64,000 nt of DNA from Rhodovulum euryhalinum (GTDB lineage: Bacteria > Pseudomonadota > Alphaproteobacteria > Rhodobacterales > Rhodobacteraceae): positions 1 to 64,000 of the forward strand of contig NZ_SLWW01000002.1 in the NCBI RefSeq assembly GCF_004342445.1. Direction: 5' to 3'. The position numbers were made by a program, and so were the translations under genes. Within the stretch, counting starts at the first letter, position 1. Every line of letters begins with the position of its first letter. Below, piece by piece: positions 17,202 to 25,875 of this stretch. The notes below the pieces were generated by a model. The model saw nothing but the letters and a program-made list of their open reading frames with translations, did no database searches and had not been told where the DNA came from.

Positions 17202-17408
17202 CTAGTGCTTGCCGACGATGACGTCGGTCGACTTGATGATGGCGCTCGCCTTGTCGCCCACCTTGAGCCCCAGATCGGATGCCGCCTCGTTGGTGATCGA
17301 TGCCGTAACCGTCGCACCGCCGACGTCGATCTTGACATGGGTCGTGACGGTTCCCGTCTCGACTTCGGTTACTGTGCCAGCAAGGATGTTTCGTGCACTC
17401 AGCTTCAC
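17202..17408 (-). CDS. mop: Molbindin Mop
   Basis: This is a 68-residue protein made of a single Mop/TOBE domain, the usual size of molbindins. It shows LSARNILAGTVTEVETG, the THVKIDVGG strand and the characteristic SDLGLKVGDKASAIIKSTDV. Such proteins form hexamers that store or buffer molybdate in the cytoplasm. I chose the GTG at 17408 because AAAGGAA lies 9 bp upstream and the length fits; no ATG in the frame does. A divergent Mo-box-like sequence lies at 17499-17523, about 90 bp ahead of the start. R. capsulatus mop is known to be activated by a ModE-type regulator. Confidence 0.9.
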   Translation of the reverse strand: MKLSARNILAGTVTEVETGTVTTHVKIDVGGATVTASITNEAASDLGLKVGDKASAIIKSTDVIVGKH

Positions 17409-17498
17409 CTTTCGGTTCCTTTCGTTGGGAAAAGCCGGTCTGACGGCCCAAACCCGTATCGGCCGTCGCCCTTTGTTTCCGCCACGCAAGCCTTTTGG

Positions 17499-17523
17499 CA
17501 ATATAAGAAAAACATTCATATCG
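17499..17523. promoter_or_regulatory. Degenerate Mo-box-like site 6 upstream of mop
   Basis: CAATATAA and TCATATCG have the same 8-9-8 spacing as the other five sites and match each other in 6 of 8 positions. It is the most diverged of the set, as expected if it is an activator site rather than a repressor site. Confidence 0.45.
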
Positions 17524-18479
17524 GGTGCTGCGGGACCGGCACTGCTGGCAAGGGGCGAGCCGCCTGAGCCCGGTATCGTGAAGGGGCACGCAACGAATCG
17601 TGCGACGAACTGATACCCTTGGGGTTACCCCGCGCGACGCGGAACCCGTGCATTCGCCAGGTGATGTTCGCCATGGTGCGAGTTCCATGCCAAAGCCGGT
17701 TGCAAGAGATCGAATGACAGCACGGTTCGACAACGCAATTCCCGCTGGCAGTTCTCGCTGCGGTCCGCACGAACGGCCGCGAACCACGCCGCATTGCGGC
17801 GGGGAACGAACCGGTCGAAGAAACTCCGGGTCGCTTGCCCTCTTGCATCTTGTCCGGTGACATTGACGTTGCAAATGGCGCTAACTGCGCAGTCACGCCA
17901 TTCATGTGCGGCACGCCGAGCGGGACGGGTGTGGCGATCCGCGGAAACCCGTCAGCGACCGCGTGGAATTCGGGCGGTGACACGATCCAGCGCCAGGGGC
18001 GTAGTCATGCAGGGAGTCGTAGCCTGCGTCGGCCAGATGCAGATCCCAGTCCATGATCGCAGAGGGTTCGGTCCGCTCGAGCAGGTCAGTCACTTCATCA
18101 ACGTGTTCCGTCAGCGTCCGGTCATGGGGTGGCTGGACCTTGTGACTGCGAGAACTCCCAGCCACAGGCGGCGTTCCGGCACGTCAGCGAGCTGACGCAG
18201 GTTCAGGATTACTGACCTTCGCCGCGGATGCGAGCCGTTTCCAGCGAGACCACGAAAGTCGACATTTCAAGGACTTCGAAACATTTCCCTCCATCGCGCA
18301 ACTGGACGCCCGGACCGCGCCCGTTTCTCCACCAATGCTGCGCCGGACCGAATTGGCGCGATTGCCGGCCTCGGAGGTCTGCCGTGCAAAGGTCTCGGCG
18401 ACCGCCGAGCGCAGCGGAGGCTATTCCATGCCTGCGACCAAGACCTCTCTTCGGCGGCGTTGACGACAGTCCGGATTAC
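17524..18479. other. Gene-poor stretch between the molybdenum and heme regions
   Basis: I found no gene with recognisable family features in this 956-bp stretch. Short open frames occur on both strands, including one on the minus strand near 17902-18165, but none has a convincing ribosome binding site or domain. It may hold decayed mobile-element remnants, which I cannot confirm. Confidence 0.4.
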
Positions 18480-18496
18480 TTGACCTTTTCCATCAG
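18480..18496. promoter_or_regulatory. Candidate iron-responsive operator ahead of hmuR
   Basis: TTGAC and ATCAG are separated by 7 bp. The same layout is found ahead of hutW (21323) and hmuS (28924). It resembles the Iron-Rhodo-box class of Rhodobacterales operators; which regulator binds it is inference. It lies about 80 bp before the hmuR start. Confidence 0.55.
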
Positions 18497-18574
18497 ATAA
18501 ATTAGCGACGTTTTGTTCACACCGCGCCCCACCTGTCGGCAGGCACCGCGATCTCGTCCAGGACAGGGGGAAAC

Positions 18575-20563
18575 ATGCGTCGGACAGCCTTCTTCATCAT
18601 TGCGACCACCGTCGCCGGCGGTGCCGCGGCCCAGGACACCGCGTTCGTTCTCGATCCGATCTTTCTGGACTCGGCTTTCCGGGATCAGCGCGCGATCCTC
18701 GATACGCCAATCTCGGCCAGCGTCCGGGACGGCGAGGCGCTGGAAAGCCGCCAGGCGGACGACATCCAGGAACTGATCGGCGACATTCCGGGCCTGTCGA
18801 TCGACGGCGGCCCGCGCGGCATCTCGCAGGAACCGAACATCCGCGGCTTCCGCGACCAGCAGATCGTGCTGCGCTTCGACGGCGGACGGTTCAACTTCAG
18901 CCAGGGCCATCGCGGGCGGTTCTTCATCGACCCTGACCTGGTGCGCCGCGTCGAGGTGGTGCGCGGCGGCGGCTCGACGCTTTACGGATCGGGCGCGCTG
19001 GGCGGGGTGATCTCGTTCGAAACGGTCGACGCCGCCGACCTGCTGGCCCCCGACCGGACCACGGGGGCGCGGGTCAGGCTGGGCTATGGCTCGAACGGCG
19101 AGCAGGTGACCGGCTCGACCACTGTATTCGCCGATTGGGGGAACTGGGACGCGCTGCTGTTTCTCGGTGGACGGACCATGGGCAAGGACCTCGAGGCGGG
19201 GGGCGGCGGCGGCATCGCCTTTTCGCGGATCGACCAGGCGAGCGGCATGCTCAAGCTCGGCTTCGAACCGTCCGAGGACAGCCGGTTCGAATTCAGCCTC
19301 TCGGCCTTCGGCGACGAGGGGCAGACGGCGGCGAATTCCAACGGCGCCGTGACCGGGTCGAACCCGCTTGTCGATCGCGAGGCCGAAACGCAGAACCTGC
19401 GCCTGAGCTGGGACTATGCGCCGTCGGACTCGGACCTCGTCGATCTTTCGGTCCTGTTCTATGCCAACCGGCTGGACATCACCGAAGACCGTGTCGCCGC
19501 GCCCCGGCGGGACGAGACGCGCTATGACACGCTCGGCTTCGAGATCACGAACCGGTCGACATTCGACTTCGGCATGCCGGTCGATGTCGTCTATGGCTTC
19601 GAAGTGCTGCGCGACACCCAGGAGGGGGTGCGCGACGGGGCCCCGCGTCCGGCCTTTCCGGATGCCGAGGCCACCACCTACGGTGCCTTCGCCGAGGCCA
19701 CGGCCGCGGTCGGCGCCCGCCTCGACCTGATCGCGGGGCTGCGCCTGGACAGCTATGAACGAAAGCCGGACGATCCCGCGCTGCGCGACGTGAGCGAGGA
19801 CTTCGTCTCGCCACGGATCGGCTTCAGCTACCGGCCGAGCGACGCGTGGCAGATCTACGGCAACCTCGCGCGCGCCTTCCGCGCCCCGTCTCTGACCGAG
19901 CTTTACAACAGCGGGCTGCATTTCCCGGGCGGACCCGGCTTTCCGCCCGACAACTTCTTCGTGCCGAACCCGAACCTGGAGCCCGAGGAATCGACCCAGG
20001 TCGAGATCGGCGCGCGGTTCGAACGCGGCGGGGTCTGGCGCGCGGATGACCGGTTGGCCTTCTCGGTCAACGCCTACTACGCCGATGTGGACAACTACAT
20101 CGAGCAGGTCGTGAACATCGTCGCCGGCACCACGAGTTTCGGCAATGTGAACGGCGCGTTGTGGGGCTTCGAGGCGGAGCTGGACTATGACGCCCGCACC
20201 TGGTTCATGGGCGCGGGACTCGGCCTCGCGCGGGGCCAGAACGACGACGGCGACTGGCTGGAGTCGATCCCGCAGGACCGGCTGACCGCCACTCTCGGAC
20301 TGCGGCCGTGGGAAGGGTGGGAACTCGGTGCGCGCGCCACCTTCGCGGCCAGGCAGGACCGCGTGCCTGCGGCAGGCACGCCCGGCGACGGTTACGAGCT
20401 GCTCGATCTCTACGCGACATGGGCGCCGCAGAGCGGTGCCCTTGGTGGCATGGTGCTGCGGGCGGGCATCGATAACGTGTTCGACCGGAACTACACGATC
20501 TATCCCAACGGACTGGCGCAGACGGGCCGCAGCTTCGAGGTTTCGGCTACGTTCACGTTCTGA
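18575..20563 (+). CDS. hmuR: TonB-dependent heme receptor HmuR
   Basis: This 662-residue outer-membrane receptor has a signal peptide ending near residue 19 (GGAAA), a plug domain (IQELIGDIPGLSIDGG, IRGFRDQQIVLRFDG, GSTLYGSGALGGVI) and a barrel ending in ATFTF. The heme-receptor signatures FRAPSLTELY (from about residue 434) and VPNPNLEPEES are present. It moves heme into the periplasm with TonB energy. The surrounding hutW, hutX, hemP and hmuTUV genes support heme as the substrate. An iron-type operator lies upstream. Confidence 0.93.
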   Translation: MRRTAFFIIATTVAGGAAAQDTAFVLDPIFLDSAFRDQRAILDTPISASVRDGEALESRQADDIQELIGDIPGLSIDGGPRGISQEPNIRGFRDQQIVLRFDGGRFNFSQGHRGRFFIDPDLVRRVEVVRGGGSTLYGSGALGGVISFETVDAADLLAPDRTTGARVRLGYGSNGEQVTGSTTVFADWGNWDALLFLGGRTMGKDLEAGGGGGIAFSRIDQASGMLKLGFEPSEDSRFEFSLSAFGDEGQTAANSNGAVTGSNPLVDREAETQNLRLSWDYAPSDSDLVDLSVLFYANRLDITEDRVAAPRRDETRYDTLGFEITNRSTFDFGMPVDVVYGFEVLRDTQEGVRDGAPRPAFPDAEATTYGAFAEATAAVGARLDLIAGLRLDSYERKPDDPALRDVSEDFVSPRIGFSYRPSDAWQIYGNLARAFRAPSLTELYNSGLHFPGGPGFPPDNFFVPNPNLEPEESTQVEIGARFERGGVWRADDRLAFSVNAYYADVDNYIEQVVNIVAGTTSFGNVNGALWGFEAELDYDARTWFMGAGLGLARGQNDDGDWLESIPQDRLTATLGLRPWEGWELGARATFAARQDRVPAAGTPGDGYELLDLYATWAPQSGALGGMVLRAGIDNVFDRNYTIYPNGLAQTGRSFEVSATFTF

Positions 20564-20585
20564 CGCTGCGTTGGGACCACACAGG

Positions 20586-20614
20586 AAGGGGGCGGTGCAT
20601 GGCACCGCCCCCTT
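20586..20614 (+). terminator. Rho-independent-like terminator after hmuR
   Basis: AAGGGGGCGGTGC pairs perfectly with GCACCGCCCCCTT over 13 bp around an ATG loop. The T tract is short. It lies 22 bp after the hmuR stop codon. Confidence 0.7.
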
Positions 20615-20711
20615 CATCGTTCGATCCTGACCGAAGCTGGCTGGGGGCTTCGCGCGGCTAGCCGGCGGGTTGCACGGCTGGCTGCGAGCGGACCTGGCTG
20701 GCGTTCGTGCC

Positions 20712-20909
20712 TCAGGCGGCTTCGATGTCCTTCTCGAAATGGCCGCACCAGTCGTCGGACTTGACGGCCGGCCACAGGACATGGGCACCTGCCTCGGGCT
20801 GCGAGACCGGAGGGTTGAAGCGGCAGAGGTCGGCACCTTTCAGGGTCTTCGCGGTATTGGCCGCGTGAGCTTTGAAGAATGTGCAGCTCGCACACATGGT
20901 CGTGGACAT
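20712..20909 (-). CDS. Small four-cysteine protein in the heme locus
   Basis: This 65-residue protein has four cysteines in the pattern C6-x2-C9, C29 and C55, with conserved-looking CRFNPP and SDDWCGHFEK stretches. Such spacing suggests a small metal- or cluster-binding protein. I cannot name the family. The ATG at 20909 was chosen because AAAGGGG lies 6 bp ahead; an earlier TTG is not supported. It lies on the opposite strand between hmuR and hutW. Its role is unknown. Confidence 0.6.
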   Translation of the reverse strand: MSTTMCASCTFFKAHAANTAKTLKGADLCRFNPPVSQPEAGAHVLWPAVKSDDWCGHFEKDIEAA

Positions 20910-21322
20910 CTGCAACCCCTTTGCGTGGGGTGGACGAGGTCAAGACCACACTGGTTTTCACCCCGCATGGCGATGGCCGAACCGGCGTGGAGGCATCGAC
21001 CTCGGCGGCGGGCGACGAGGTGACCACTGCGGATTACCTTTCGTTTTCCGAGGATTGCATCGAACTCGACATCCAGAAGGCTTCGCGCTTCACGCTTGGC
21101 TGGGCCGAGCACGAAGTGACTCGGGGGATGGACGGCGATCAAACGGAAACGGATTACAGCCGCCGCGACGTGGTGCGGAACATCACCAAGGGCACCGTGA
21201 CGGAAGGGCCAGGTCGAGTTAAACAGTCAACGACCTTCGCATGCGACACGCGTGCCCAGGGCGGCCTCTCCAGGCCGGGTCTTCGCATGTCAGCGCCCGG
21301 GGCTTTTCAAGCGCCCCGAAGC
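20910..21322. other. Intergenic stretch before the hutW operator
   Basis: In this 413-bp stretch I see no gene that can be supported by family features. It presumably holds the promoter of the small four-cysteine gene. Confidence 0.4.
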
Positions 21323-21339
21323 CTGATAGAAATTGTCGG
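21323..21339. promoter_or_regulatory. Candidate iron-responsive operator ahead of hutW
   Basis: Read on the minus strand, the sequence is CCGAC, 7 bp, ATCAG, the same arrangement as at 18480 and 28924. It is 95 bp before the hutW start. Confidence 0.55.
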
Positions 21340-21433
21340 AAATGAATGGCGACGCCCGACCGCCGCCATTCACCGTTCGCCAGGCCCCAGCTCTCCGCCC
21401 GGTCCCCTGTGCCCAAAGCCCAGAGACCCGCGC

Positions 21434-22831
21434 ATGAACATACCGAGAGCCACAGGCGAGAACCGTCCGGACCACGTCGAAACCCATTTCGCCCGGGTTA
21501 CCGCCGACCCGCTGGCCGATGCGTTCCCGGGGCGGATGGGGGCGCATGCAAGGGGCGGTGCCGTGCCGGTCCCCGACGCCGAGCGGCCCGCGCTGTGGGC
21601 ACGGCTGTCGGAAACGCCGCGAACCGGGCCGTCGGTCGCTTATGTCCATGTCCCCTTCTGCGAAAACCACTGCCTGTTCTGCGGGTTCTACCAGAACCCC
21701 TGGCGGCGCGAGGCGGGCGCGCCCTATGTCGACGCGGTCCTCGCGCAGTTGGCCGCCGGGGCGGAAACGGCGGCCCAGCAGGGCCACCCGCTGAGGGCGG
21801 TCTATCTGGGCGGCGGCACGCCCACGGCGCTGGCCGCCCGCGACCTCGTCCGGCTGGTCGAGGGGCTGCGCCGTCATCTGCCGCTGGCGCCCGATTGCGA
21901 GATCACTCTGGAGGGCCGGATCGTCAGCTTCGGGCTGGAAAAGGCGCGCGCGGCCTTCGAGGCGGGCGTGAACCGCATGTCGCTGGGGGTGCAGACCTTC
22001 GACGACGGCGTGCGCCGCCGCATGGGGCGCAAGTCGACCCGGGCCGAGACGCTGCGCTTTCTCGAGGGGCTGGTGGCGCTCGACCGCGGCGCGGTGGTGA
22101 TCGACCTGATCTACGGGCTGCCCGGGCAGGACCGCGCGACCTTCCGCGCGGATGTGCGGACCGCCGCGGCGCTGGGACTCGACGGGCTCGACCTCTACTC
22201 GCTCAAGGCCATTCCCGGCACGCCGCTTCTGATGGCGCAGGACAAGGGCAAACTGCGCCCCGCCGCGCCCACGGAACTGGGCCATTACTTTGCCGACGGG
22301 GCCGAAGAGATGGACCGGGCCGGCTGGGAAGCGATCTCCACCACCCATTGGCGGCACGGCACGCGCGAGCGCAGCATCTACAATTTCGAGGTCAAGGCCG
22401 GGGCTCAGTGCCTGGCCTTCGGCGCAGGCGCGGGGGGCAACCTGCACGGCCATGGCTACAGGCTGACGCCCGATCTGGGCGCCTACCGGGCCGGGGCAGG
22501 GCAGAGCGGCGCGGGGTTGGTCGCCGGATTGATGCGCCCCGCGCCGCTCGCCCCCGTCCACAACGCGATCAAGGCGGGGATGGAGCGCGGGCGGCTTGCC
22601 TTCGGGCCGGCGGACCGGGCGCTGGCCGCCTGCGGGGTCGCGGCCGGGTTCGAGGAGGTCGCCGCGCCGCTTCTGGCGCAATGGCAGCGCGCGGGGTTGC
22701 TGGCGACCCGCGCGGGTGCCGCCGACCTGACGCTCGCCGGCCGGTTCTGGCAGGTCGCCATGACCGCCCGTCTGATCGCCTGGACCGATGCCCGGGCCAT
22801 CCATTCCACCACCGAGGAGATCCAAGCATGA
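21434..22831 (+). CDS. hutW: HutW/ChuW-like radical SAM heme-utilisation protein
   Basis: This 465-residue protein is a radical SAM enzyme of the HemN-related heme utilisation group. The iron-sulfur cluster motif CENHCLFC is at residues 76-83, followed by GGGTPT, the RIVSFGLEKAR segment and the HemN-type VIDLIYGLPGQ. ChuW of E. coli is known to open heme anaerobically, and HutW is its Vibrio counterpart. hutX follows with an ATGA overlap, the usual operon partner. A candidate iron operator precedes the gene. Together with HmuS this gives the organism two different intracellular heme-handling routes. Confidence 0.88.
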   Translation: MNIPRATGENRPDHVETHFARVTADPLADAFPGRMGAHARGGAVPVPDAERPALWARLSETPRTGPSVAYVHVPFCENHCLFCGFYQNPWRREAGAPYVDAVLAQLAAGAETAAQQGHPLRAVYLGGGTPTALAARDLVRLVEGLRRHLPLAPDCEITLEGRIVSFGLEKARAAFEAGVNRMSLGVQTFDDGVRRRMGRKSTRAETLRFLEGLVALDRGAVVIDLIYGLPGQDRATFRADVRTAAALGLDGLDLYSLKAIPGTPLLMAQDKGKLRPAAPTELGHYFADGAEEMDRAGWEAISTTHWRHGTRERSIYNFEVKAGAQCLAFGAGAGGNLHGHGYRLTPDLGAYRAGAGQSGAGLVAGLMRPAPLAPVHNAIKAGMERGRLAFGPADRALAACGVAAGFEEVAAPLLAQWQRAGLLATRAGAADLTLAGRFWQVAMTARLIAWTDARAIHSTTEEIQA

Positions 22832-23346
22832 CCCCGACATCTGATCCTACGGCGGCAATTCGCGCCGATCTTGCCGCCCATCCCGGTTCCGCGCTCGAGG
22901 ATATTGCCACCCGCACCGGCGCAAGCTTTGCCGAGGTTCTGGCCTGCCTGCCGATGGACGAGGCGGTTCTGGTGCCCGGCACCGCCTTCGAAGAGATCAT
23001 GGCCGAGATCGCCCGCTGGGGCGAGATCACGCTGGTGATGAACACGGGCGATGTGATCCTCGAGGCGAAGGGCGATCTGCCCCCGGGCAGCGTGGCACAA
23101 GGCTTCTTCAACCTGCATGGAAAGCCCATCGGCGGGCATATCCGGGCGGGTGCCTGTGCGCAGGTGGCCTTCGTGGCGCGGTCGCTCTTCGGGATGGACA
23201 CGCGCTCGGTGCAGTTCCTCGATGCGCAGGGCGGGTGCCTGTTCAAGATCTATCTCGGCCGGGACGCGAACCGCGCCCTGATCCCCGCGCAGGTCGCCGC
23301 CTTCGAGACGCTGCGCGACCGGCTGGCCGACCGGGTGCCAGCATGA
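22828..23346 (+). CDS. hutX: Heme utilisation protein HutX/ChuX
   Basis: This 172-residue cytoplasmic protein has the HutX/ChuX fold: an N-terminal helical part (ADLAAHPGSALEDIATRTGAS) and the beta domain with EEIMAEIARWGEITLVMNTG and KIYLGRDANR. Family members bind heme or pass it to an enzyme. The gene starts inside the hutW stop codon (ATGA) and overlaps the next gene by 4 bp, so the three are transcribed together. Confidence 0.9.
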   Translation: MTPTSDPTAAIRADLAAHPGSALEDIATRTGASFAEVLACLPMDEAVLVPGTAFEEIMAEIARWGEITLVMNTGDVILEAKGDLPPGSVAQGFFNLHGKPIGGHIRAGACAQVAFVARSLFGMDTRSVQFLDAQGGCLFKIYLGRDANRALIPAQVAAFETLRDRLADRVPA

Positions 23347-24281
23347 GCGGGGCGCTGGCCGGGCGCCATATCTTCGTCTTCGGGGCGGGCTATGTCGGCG
23401 CCCGCGCCGCGGCTCTGATCCAGGCGCTGGGCGCGCGCGTCTCGGCCACCACCCGCGATCCGGTCCGCGCCGCCGATCTGTCCGGCAAGGGCATTGCCGC
23501 GCACCTCTTCGACGCCGGCCGGGCGCCGGATGCCGATACCTTGCGCGACTGGCTCGACGGAGTGACGGACCTGCTGGTGTCGATCCCGCCCGACAGCGCG
23601 GCCCCGCCCGAGGTTGCCTGTCCCGTGCTGGCCGCGCTCTTGTCCTCGGGCGTCGAATTGCCGGACCTGCGCTGGATCGGCTACCTGTCCTCGACCGGCG
23701 TCTACGGCGATTGCGGCGGCGCCTGGATCGACGAGACCCGGCCCCCGGCCGCGGCCACGCCGGACGCGCGCGGCCGGATCGGCGCGGAACTCGGCTGGCG
23801 CGCGTTCGCCCAGCCGCGCGGCATCCCGCTGGATATCCTCCGGATCGCCGGCATCTACGGCCCCGGCACGCGCAACGCACTGGCGCAGGTGCACTCGGGG
23901 CGGGCGCGGGCGGTGGTCAAGCCCGGGCAGGTGTTCAACCGCATCCACGTGGATGACATCTCCGGTGCGATCCTGGCCACGATGGGCCATCCGGACGGGA
24001 CGCGGGTCACGAACCTCGCCGACGACCTGCCTGCCACGTCGGCCGAGGTGCTGGACCATGCGGCCGCGCTTCTGGGCCTGCCGAAGCCGCCGCGCGTGCC
24101 GCTTGAGGATGCGGGCCTGCCGCCGATGGCCGCCGCCTTCTGGGCCGAGAACCGCCGATTGCGCAACGACCGGCTGAAGGCGCTGCCCGGCTTCGCTCTG
24201 CGCCATCCGACCTATCGCGAGGGTCTGGCGGCGATACTGGCCGCCGAGACGGCGGCCGCGGAGATGGCCGATGCGACGTGA
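23343..24281 (+). CDS. NAD(P)-dependent epimerase/dehydratase-family protein
   Basis: This 312-residue protein has an extended short-chain dehydrogenase fold. The nucleotide-binding motif is FGAGYVGARA, close to the N-terminus, and the segments LSSTGVYGD, RIAGIYGPGTRN and NRIHVDDIS are typical of atypical SDRs. The tyrosine-based YxxxK site of classical SDRs is not obvious. Its place directly after hutX, with an ATGA overlap, suggests a role in heme or flavin metabolism, which is inference; the substrate is unknown. Confidence 0.8.
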   Translation: MSGALAGRHIFVFGAGYVGARAAALIQALGARVSATTRDPVRAADLSGKGIAAHLFDAGRAPDADTLRDWLDGVTDLLVSIPPDSAAPPEVACPVLAALLSSGVELPDLRWIGYLSSTGVYGDCGGAWIDETRPPAAATPDARGRIGAELGWRAFAQPRGIPLDILRIAGIYGPGTRNALAQVHSGRARAVVKPGQVFNRIHVDDISGAILATMGHPDGTRVTNLADDLPATSAEVLDHAAALLGLPKPPRVPLEDAGLPPMAAAFWAENRRLRNDRLKALPGFALRHPTYREGLAAILAAETAAAEMADAT

Positions 24282-24465
24282 CGATGGGCAGGGAAACCGA
24301 CCGGAGCCGGAACCGCGCCATGGGCGCCCGTGCGGTGGAGCGGCACGACATCTGGCGGGAGGTCCTGTCGGCCGAGGGAAACGGGCCGGCGCCGGGCGAT
24401 GTGGGCCTGGAGCCGCTGCTGGACCGGATCGACAGGCGGGAGGCGGCGCGAGCCGGGCCGAAGCC

Positions 24466-24603
24466 ATGCGCGAGGCCGCCGCGCTGCCGCTCCACGACGC
24501 CCGTATCCTCACGGGGGGCGGCATCACCGCGGTGATCGTGCTGGACGGGGTCGCCTATAGCCTGCGCATCACCCGCGCGGGCAAGCTGATCCTGACCAAA
24601 TGA
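24466..24603 (+). CDS. hemP: Hemin uptake protein HemP
   Basis: This 45-residue protein ends in the HemP family core, where ILTGGG and YSLRITRAGKLILTK are recognisable. HemP is a small protein found with hmu operons; in some bacteria it activates heme uptake gene expression. The ATG at 24466 was chosen because it gives the usual length. A separate open frame just upstream (24284-24535, overlapping hemP) has no family match and may be spurious. The next gene overlaps the hemP stop by ATGA. Confidence 0.8.
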   Translation: MREAAALPLHDARILTGGGITAVIVLDGVAYSLRITRAGKLILTK

Positions 24604-24812
24604 GCGCGCTGTCCCTCAGTCCTGGCGCCGCACCGGTCGCCATGCTCGCCGACCTGCCGCCGGTCGAGCGGGCGGCGATCCGCTGCCCGCGCGGCTGGGG
24701 GGCGAGCCCGAGGCCCGCGCGGCTGGGGGGCGAGCCCGAGGCCCGCGAAGAGGCGCTGGATATGGTGATGGACCTTGTCCTGACGCAGGGGCGACGACCG
24801 CTCGCGCGCTAA
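24600..24812 (+). CDS. Small heme-operon protein disrupted by a 28-bp duplication
   Basis: This 70-residue frame starts inside the hemP stop codon. Its N-terminus (ADLPPVERAAIR) and C-terminus (EALDMVMDLVLTQGRRPLAR) look like a small protein often encoded beside hmu genes in Rhodobacterales. The middle contains a 28-bp tandem duplication (24686-24741) whose length is not a multiple of three, so the two ends are joined through a changed reading frame, and the normal centre may be missing. It may be non-functional. I base the family idea on memory of related loci, not on a search. Confidence 0.45.
   Translation: MSALSLSPGAAPVAMLADLPPVERAAIRCPRGWGASPRPARLGGEPEAREEALDMVMDLVLTQGRRPLAR
24686..24741. 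repeat. 28-bp perfect tandem duplication
   Basis: Two adjacent copies start at 24686 and 24714. The unit begins CCCGCGCGGCTGGG and ends GAGCCCGAGG. It lies inside the small gene at 24600 and alters its reading frame. Confidence 0.85.
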
Positions 24813-24891
24813 GCCCTCGCCCATTCAGAGGTCAGATATGACATGGGGGCCGAAACGACCAGCAAGACAGGCCGTTGACCCGGGCGGCCTG

Positions 24892-25086
24892 TCAACCGTG
24901 TCCGGCCGGGGTCATCGCCCGTGCACGGGCAAGGTGAAGCGCTGCCAGCGCAGTCCCAGGGCTGCCGGTGCGGCTGGAAACCGGCCCGCGCAGCGCAGGG
25001 CGGCCAAGGCCAGCGCGTCGAGTCGCGGGTTTCCCGACGACCGGCGAGGCGCGCCCCGAGGAGCGCGCCATCCCCGTCATCTTCAT
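24892..25086 (-). CDS. Short frame coupled to the end of hmuV
   Basis: This 64-residue frame starts with an ATG that overlaps the hmuV stop codon. It is rich in Arg, Ala, Pro and Gly and has no recognised domain. The overlap is its only support; it may be a chance frame. Confidence 0.2.
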   Translation of the reverse strand: MKMTGMARSSGRASPVVGKPATRRAGLGRPALRGPVSSRTGSPGTALAALHLARARAMTPAGHG

Positions 25087-25871
25087 TCCGCCGCGACCTG
25101 CCCCGCCGCATGGGGCAGAAGGTAGGTTCCGCCCTCGGGCGGCGTGTTGACCCGGATCGGGCAGCGATAGGCGCGGCTGAGGGCCTCGTCGCGGAACACG
25201 TCTGCGGGCGTGCCCTGGGCCAGCACCCGGCCTTCGGCGAGCAGCGTGACCCGGTCGGCGAACATCGCCGTCAGGTTCAGGTCGTGCATCACCGTGACCA
25301 CACCGCCGCCCTGGTCCGCGTAGTCGCGGGCGACCCGCATGACCTGCAACTGGTGGCCGATATCCAGGCTGGATACGGGTTCGTCGAGGAACAGCCAGCG
25401 CGGTTGCCCATGGGCGGTGGGGCGCCAGACCTGCGCCAGAACGCGGGCAAGCTGCACGCGCTGCTGCTCGCCGCCGGAAAGCTCCTGGAAGTAACGGCCC
25501 TCGAACCCCGCGAGCCCGACACGCGCCAGCGCCTTGGGGACAAGGTCGGCCTCGGCCGCCTCGATCCCGCCCATCAGGCCCAGTCGCACCACCTCGGCGG
25601 CGGTGAACGGAAAGGCCAGCGGCGTGGCCTGCGGCAGCACCGCCCGGAGGCCCGCGAGCACCCAGGGGCGAAGGGAGGACAGGTCCTGGCCGTTCAGCCG
25701 GACCCGTCCTTCCTGGGAGAGATCGCCCGTGAGTGCTCGCAGGAGCGTCGTCTTGCCCGATCCGTTCGGGCCGACGATGGCGGTCAGTTCGCCCGGTCGG
25801 GCGCGGAAATCGACCCCGTGCAGGATCTCGCGCCGGCCAAGGCGAACGGTGATGTCGGTGGCCTCCAGCAT
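25083..25871 (-). CDS. hmuV: Heme ABC transporter ATPase HmuV
   Basis: This 262-residue ATPase has Walker A GPNGSGKTT, signature LSGGEQQRVQLARVL, Walker B WLFLDEPVSSLD and H-loop VMHD. The ATG at 25871 lies 4 bp after the hmuU stop codon. It energises HmuU to import heme delivered by HmuT. Order and spacing (hmuS-T-U-V) are typical for this locus. Confidence 0.95.
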   Translation of the reverse strand: MLEATDITVRLGRREILHGVDFRARPGELTAIVGPNGSGKTTLLRALTGDLSQEGRVRLNGQDLSSLRPWVLAGLRAVLPQATPLAFPFTAAEVVRLGLMGGIEAAEADLVPKALARVGLAGFEGRYFQELSGGEQQRVQLARVLAQVWRPTAHGQPRWLFLDEPVSSLDIGHQLQVMRVARDYADQGGGVVTVMHDLNLTAMFADRVTLLAEGRVLAQGTPADVFRDEALSRAYRCPIRVNTPPEGGTYLLPHAAGQVAAE

Positions 25872-25875
25872 GGGC

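Noticed and set aside
17902-18165. Possible transposase remnant on the minus strand
   Set aside because: A short run (HLADAGYDSLHDYAP) is suggestive, but nothing around it matches a known transposase.
18476-20836. Long open frame (about 786 codons) opposite hmuR
   Set aside because: It is the antisense frame of a GC-rich gene. It has no domain, while the plus strand encodes a clear TonB receptor.
20914-21220. Open frame with somewhat protein-like composition before hutW
   Set aside because: It has no ribosome binding site, start or domain that fits. It runs on into hutW in the same frame and is best read as intergenic.
24284-24535. Open frame overlapping hemP
   Set aside because: It has no known domain, overlaps the hemP core out of frame, and has an unconvincing ribosome binding site.
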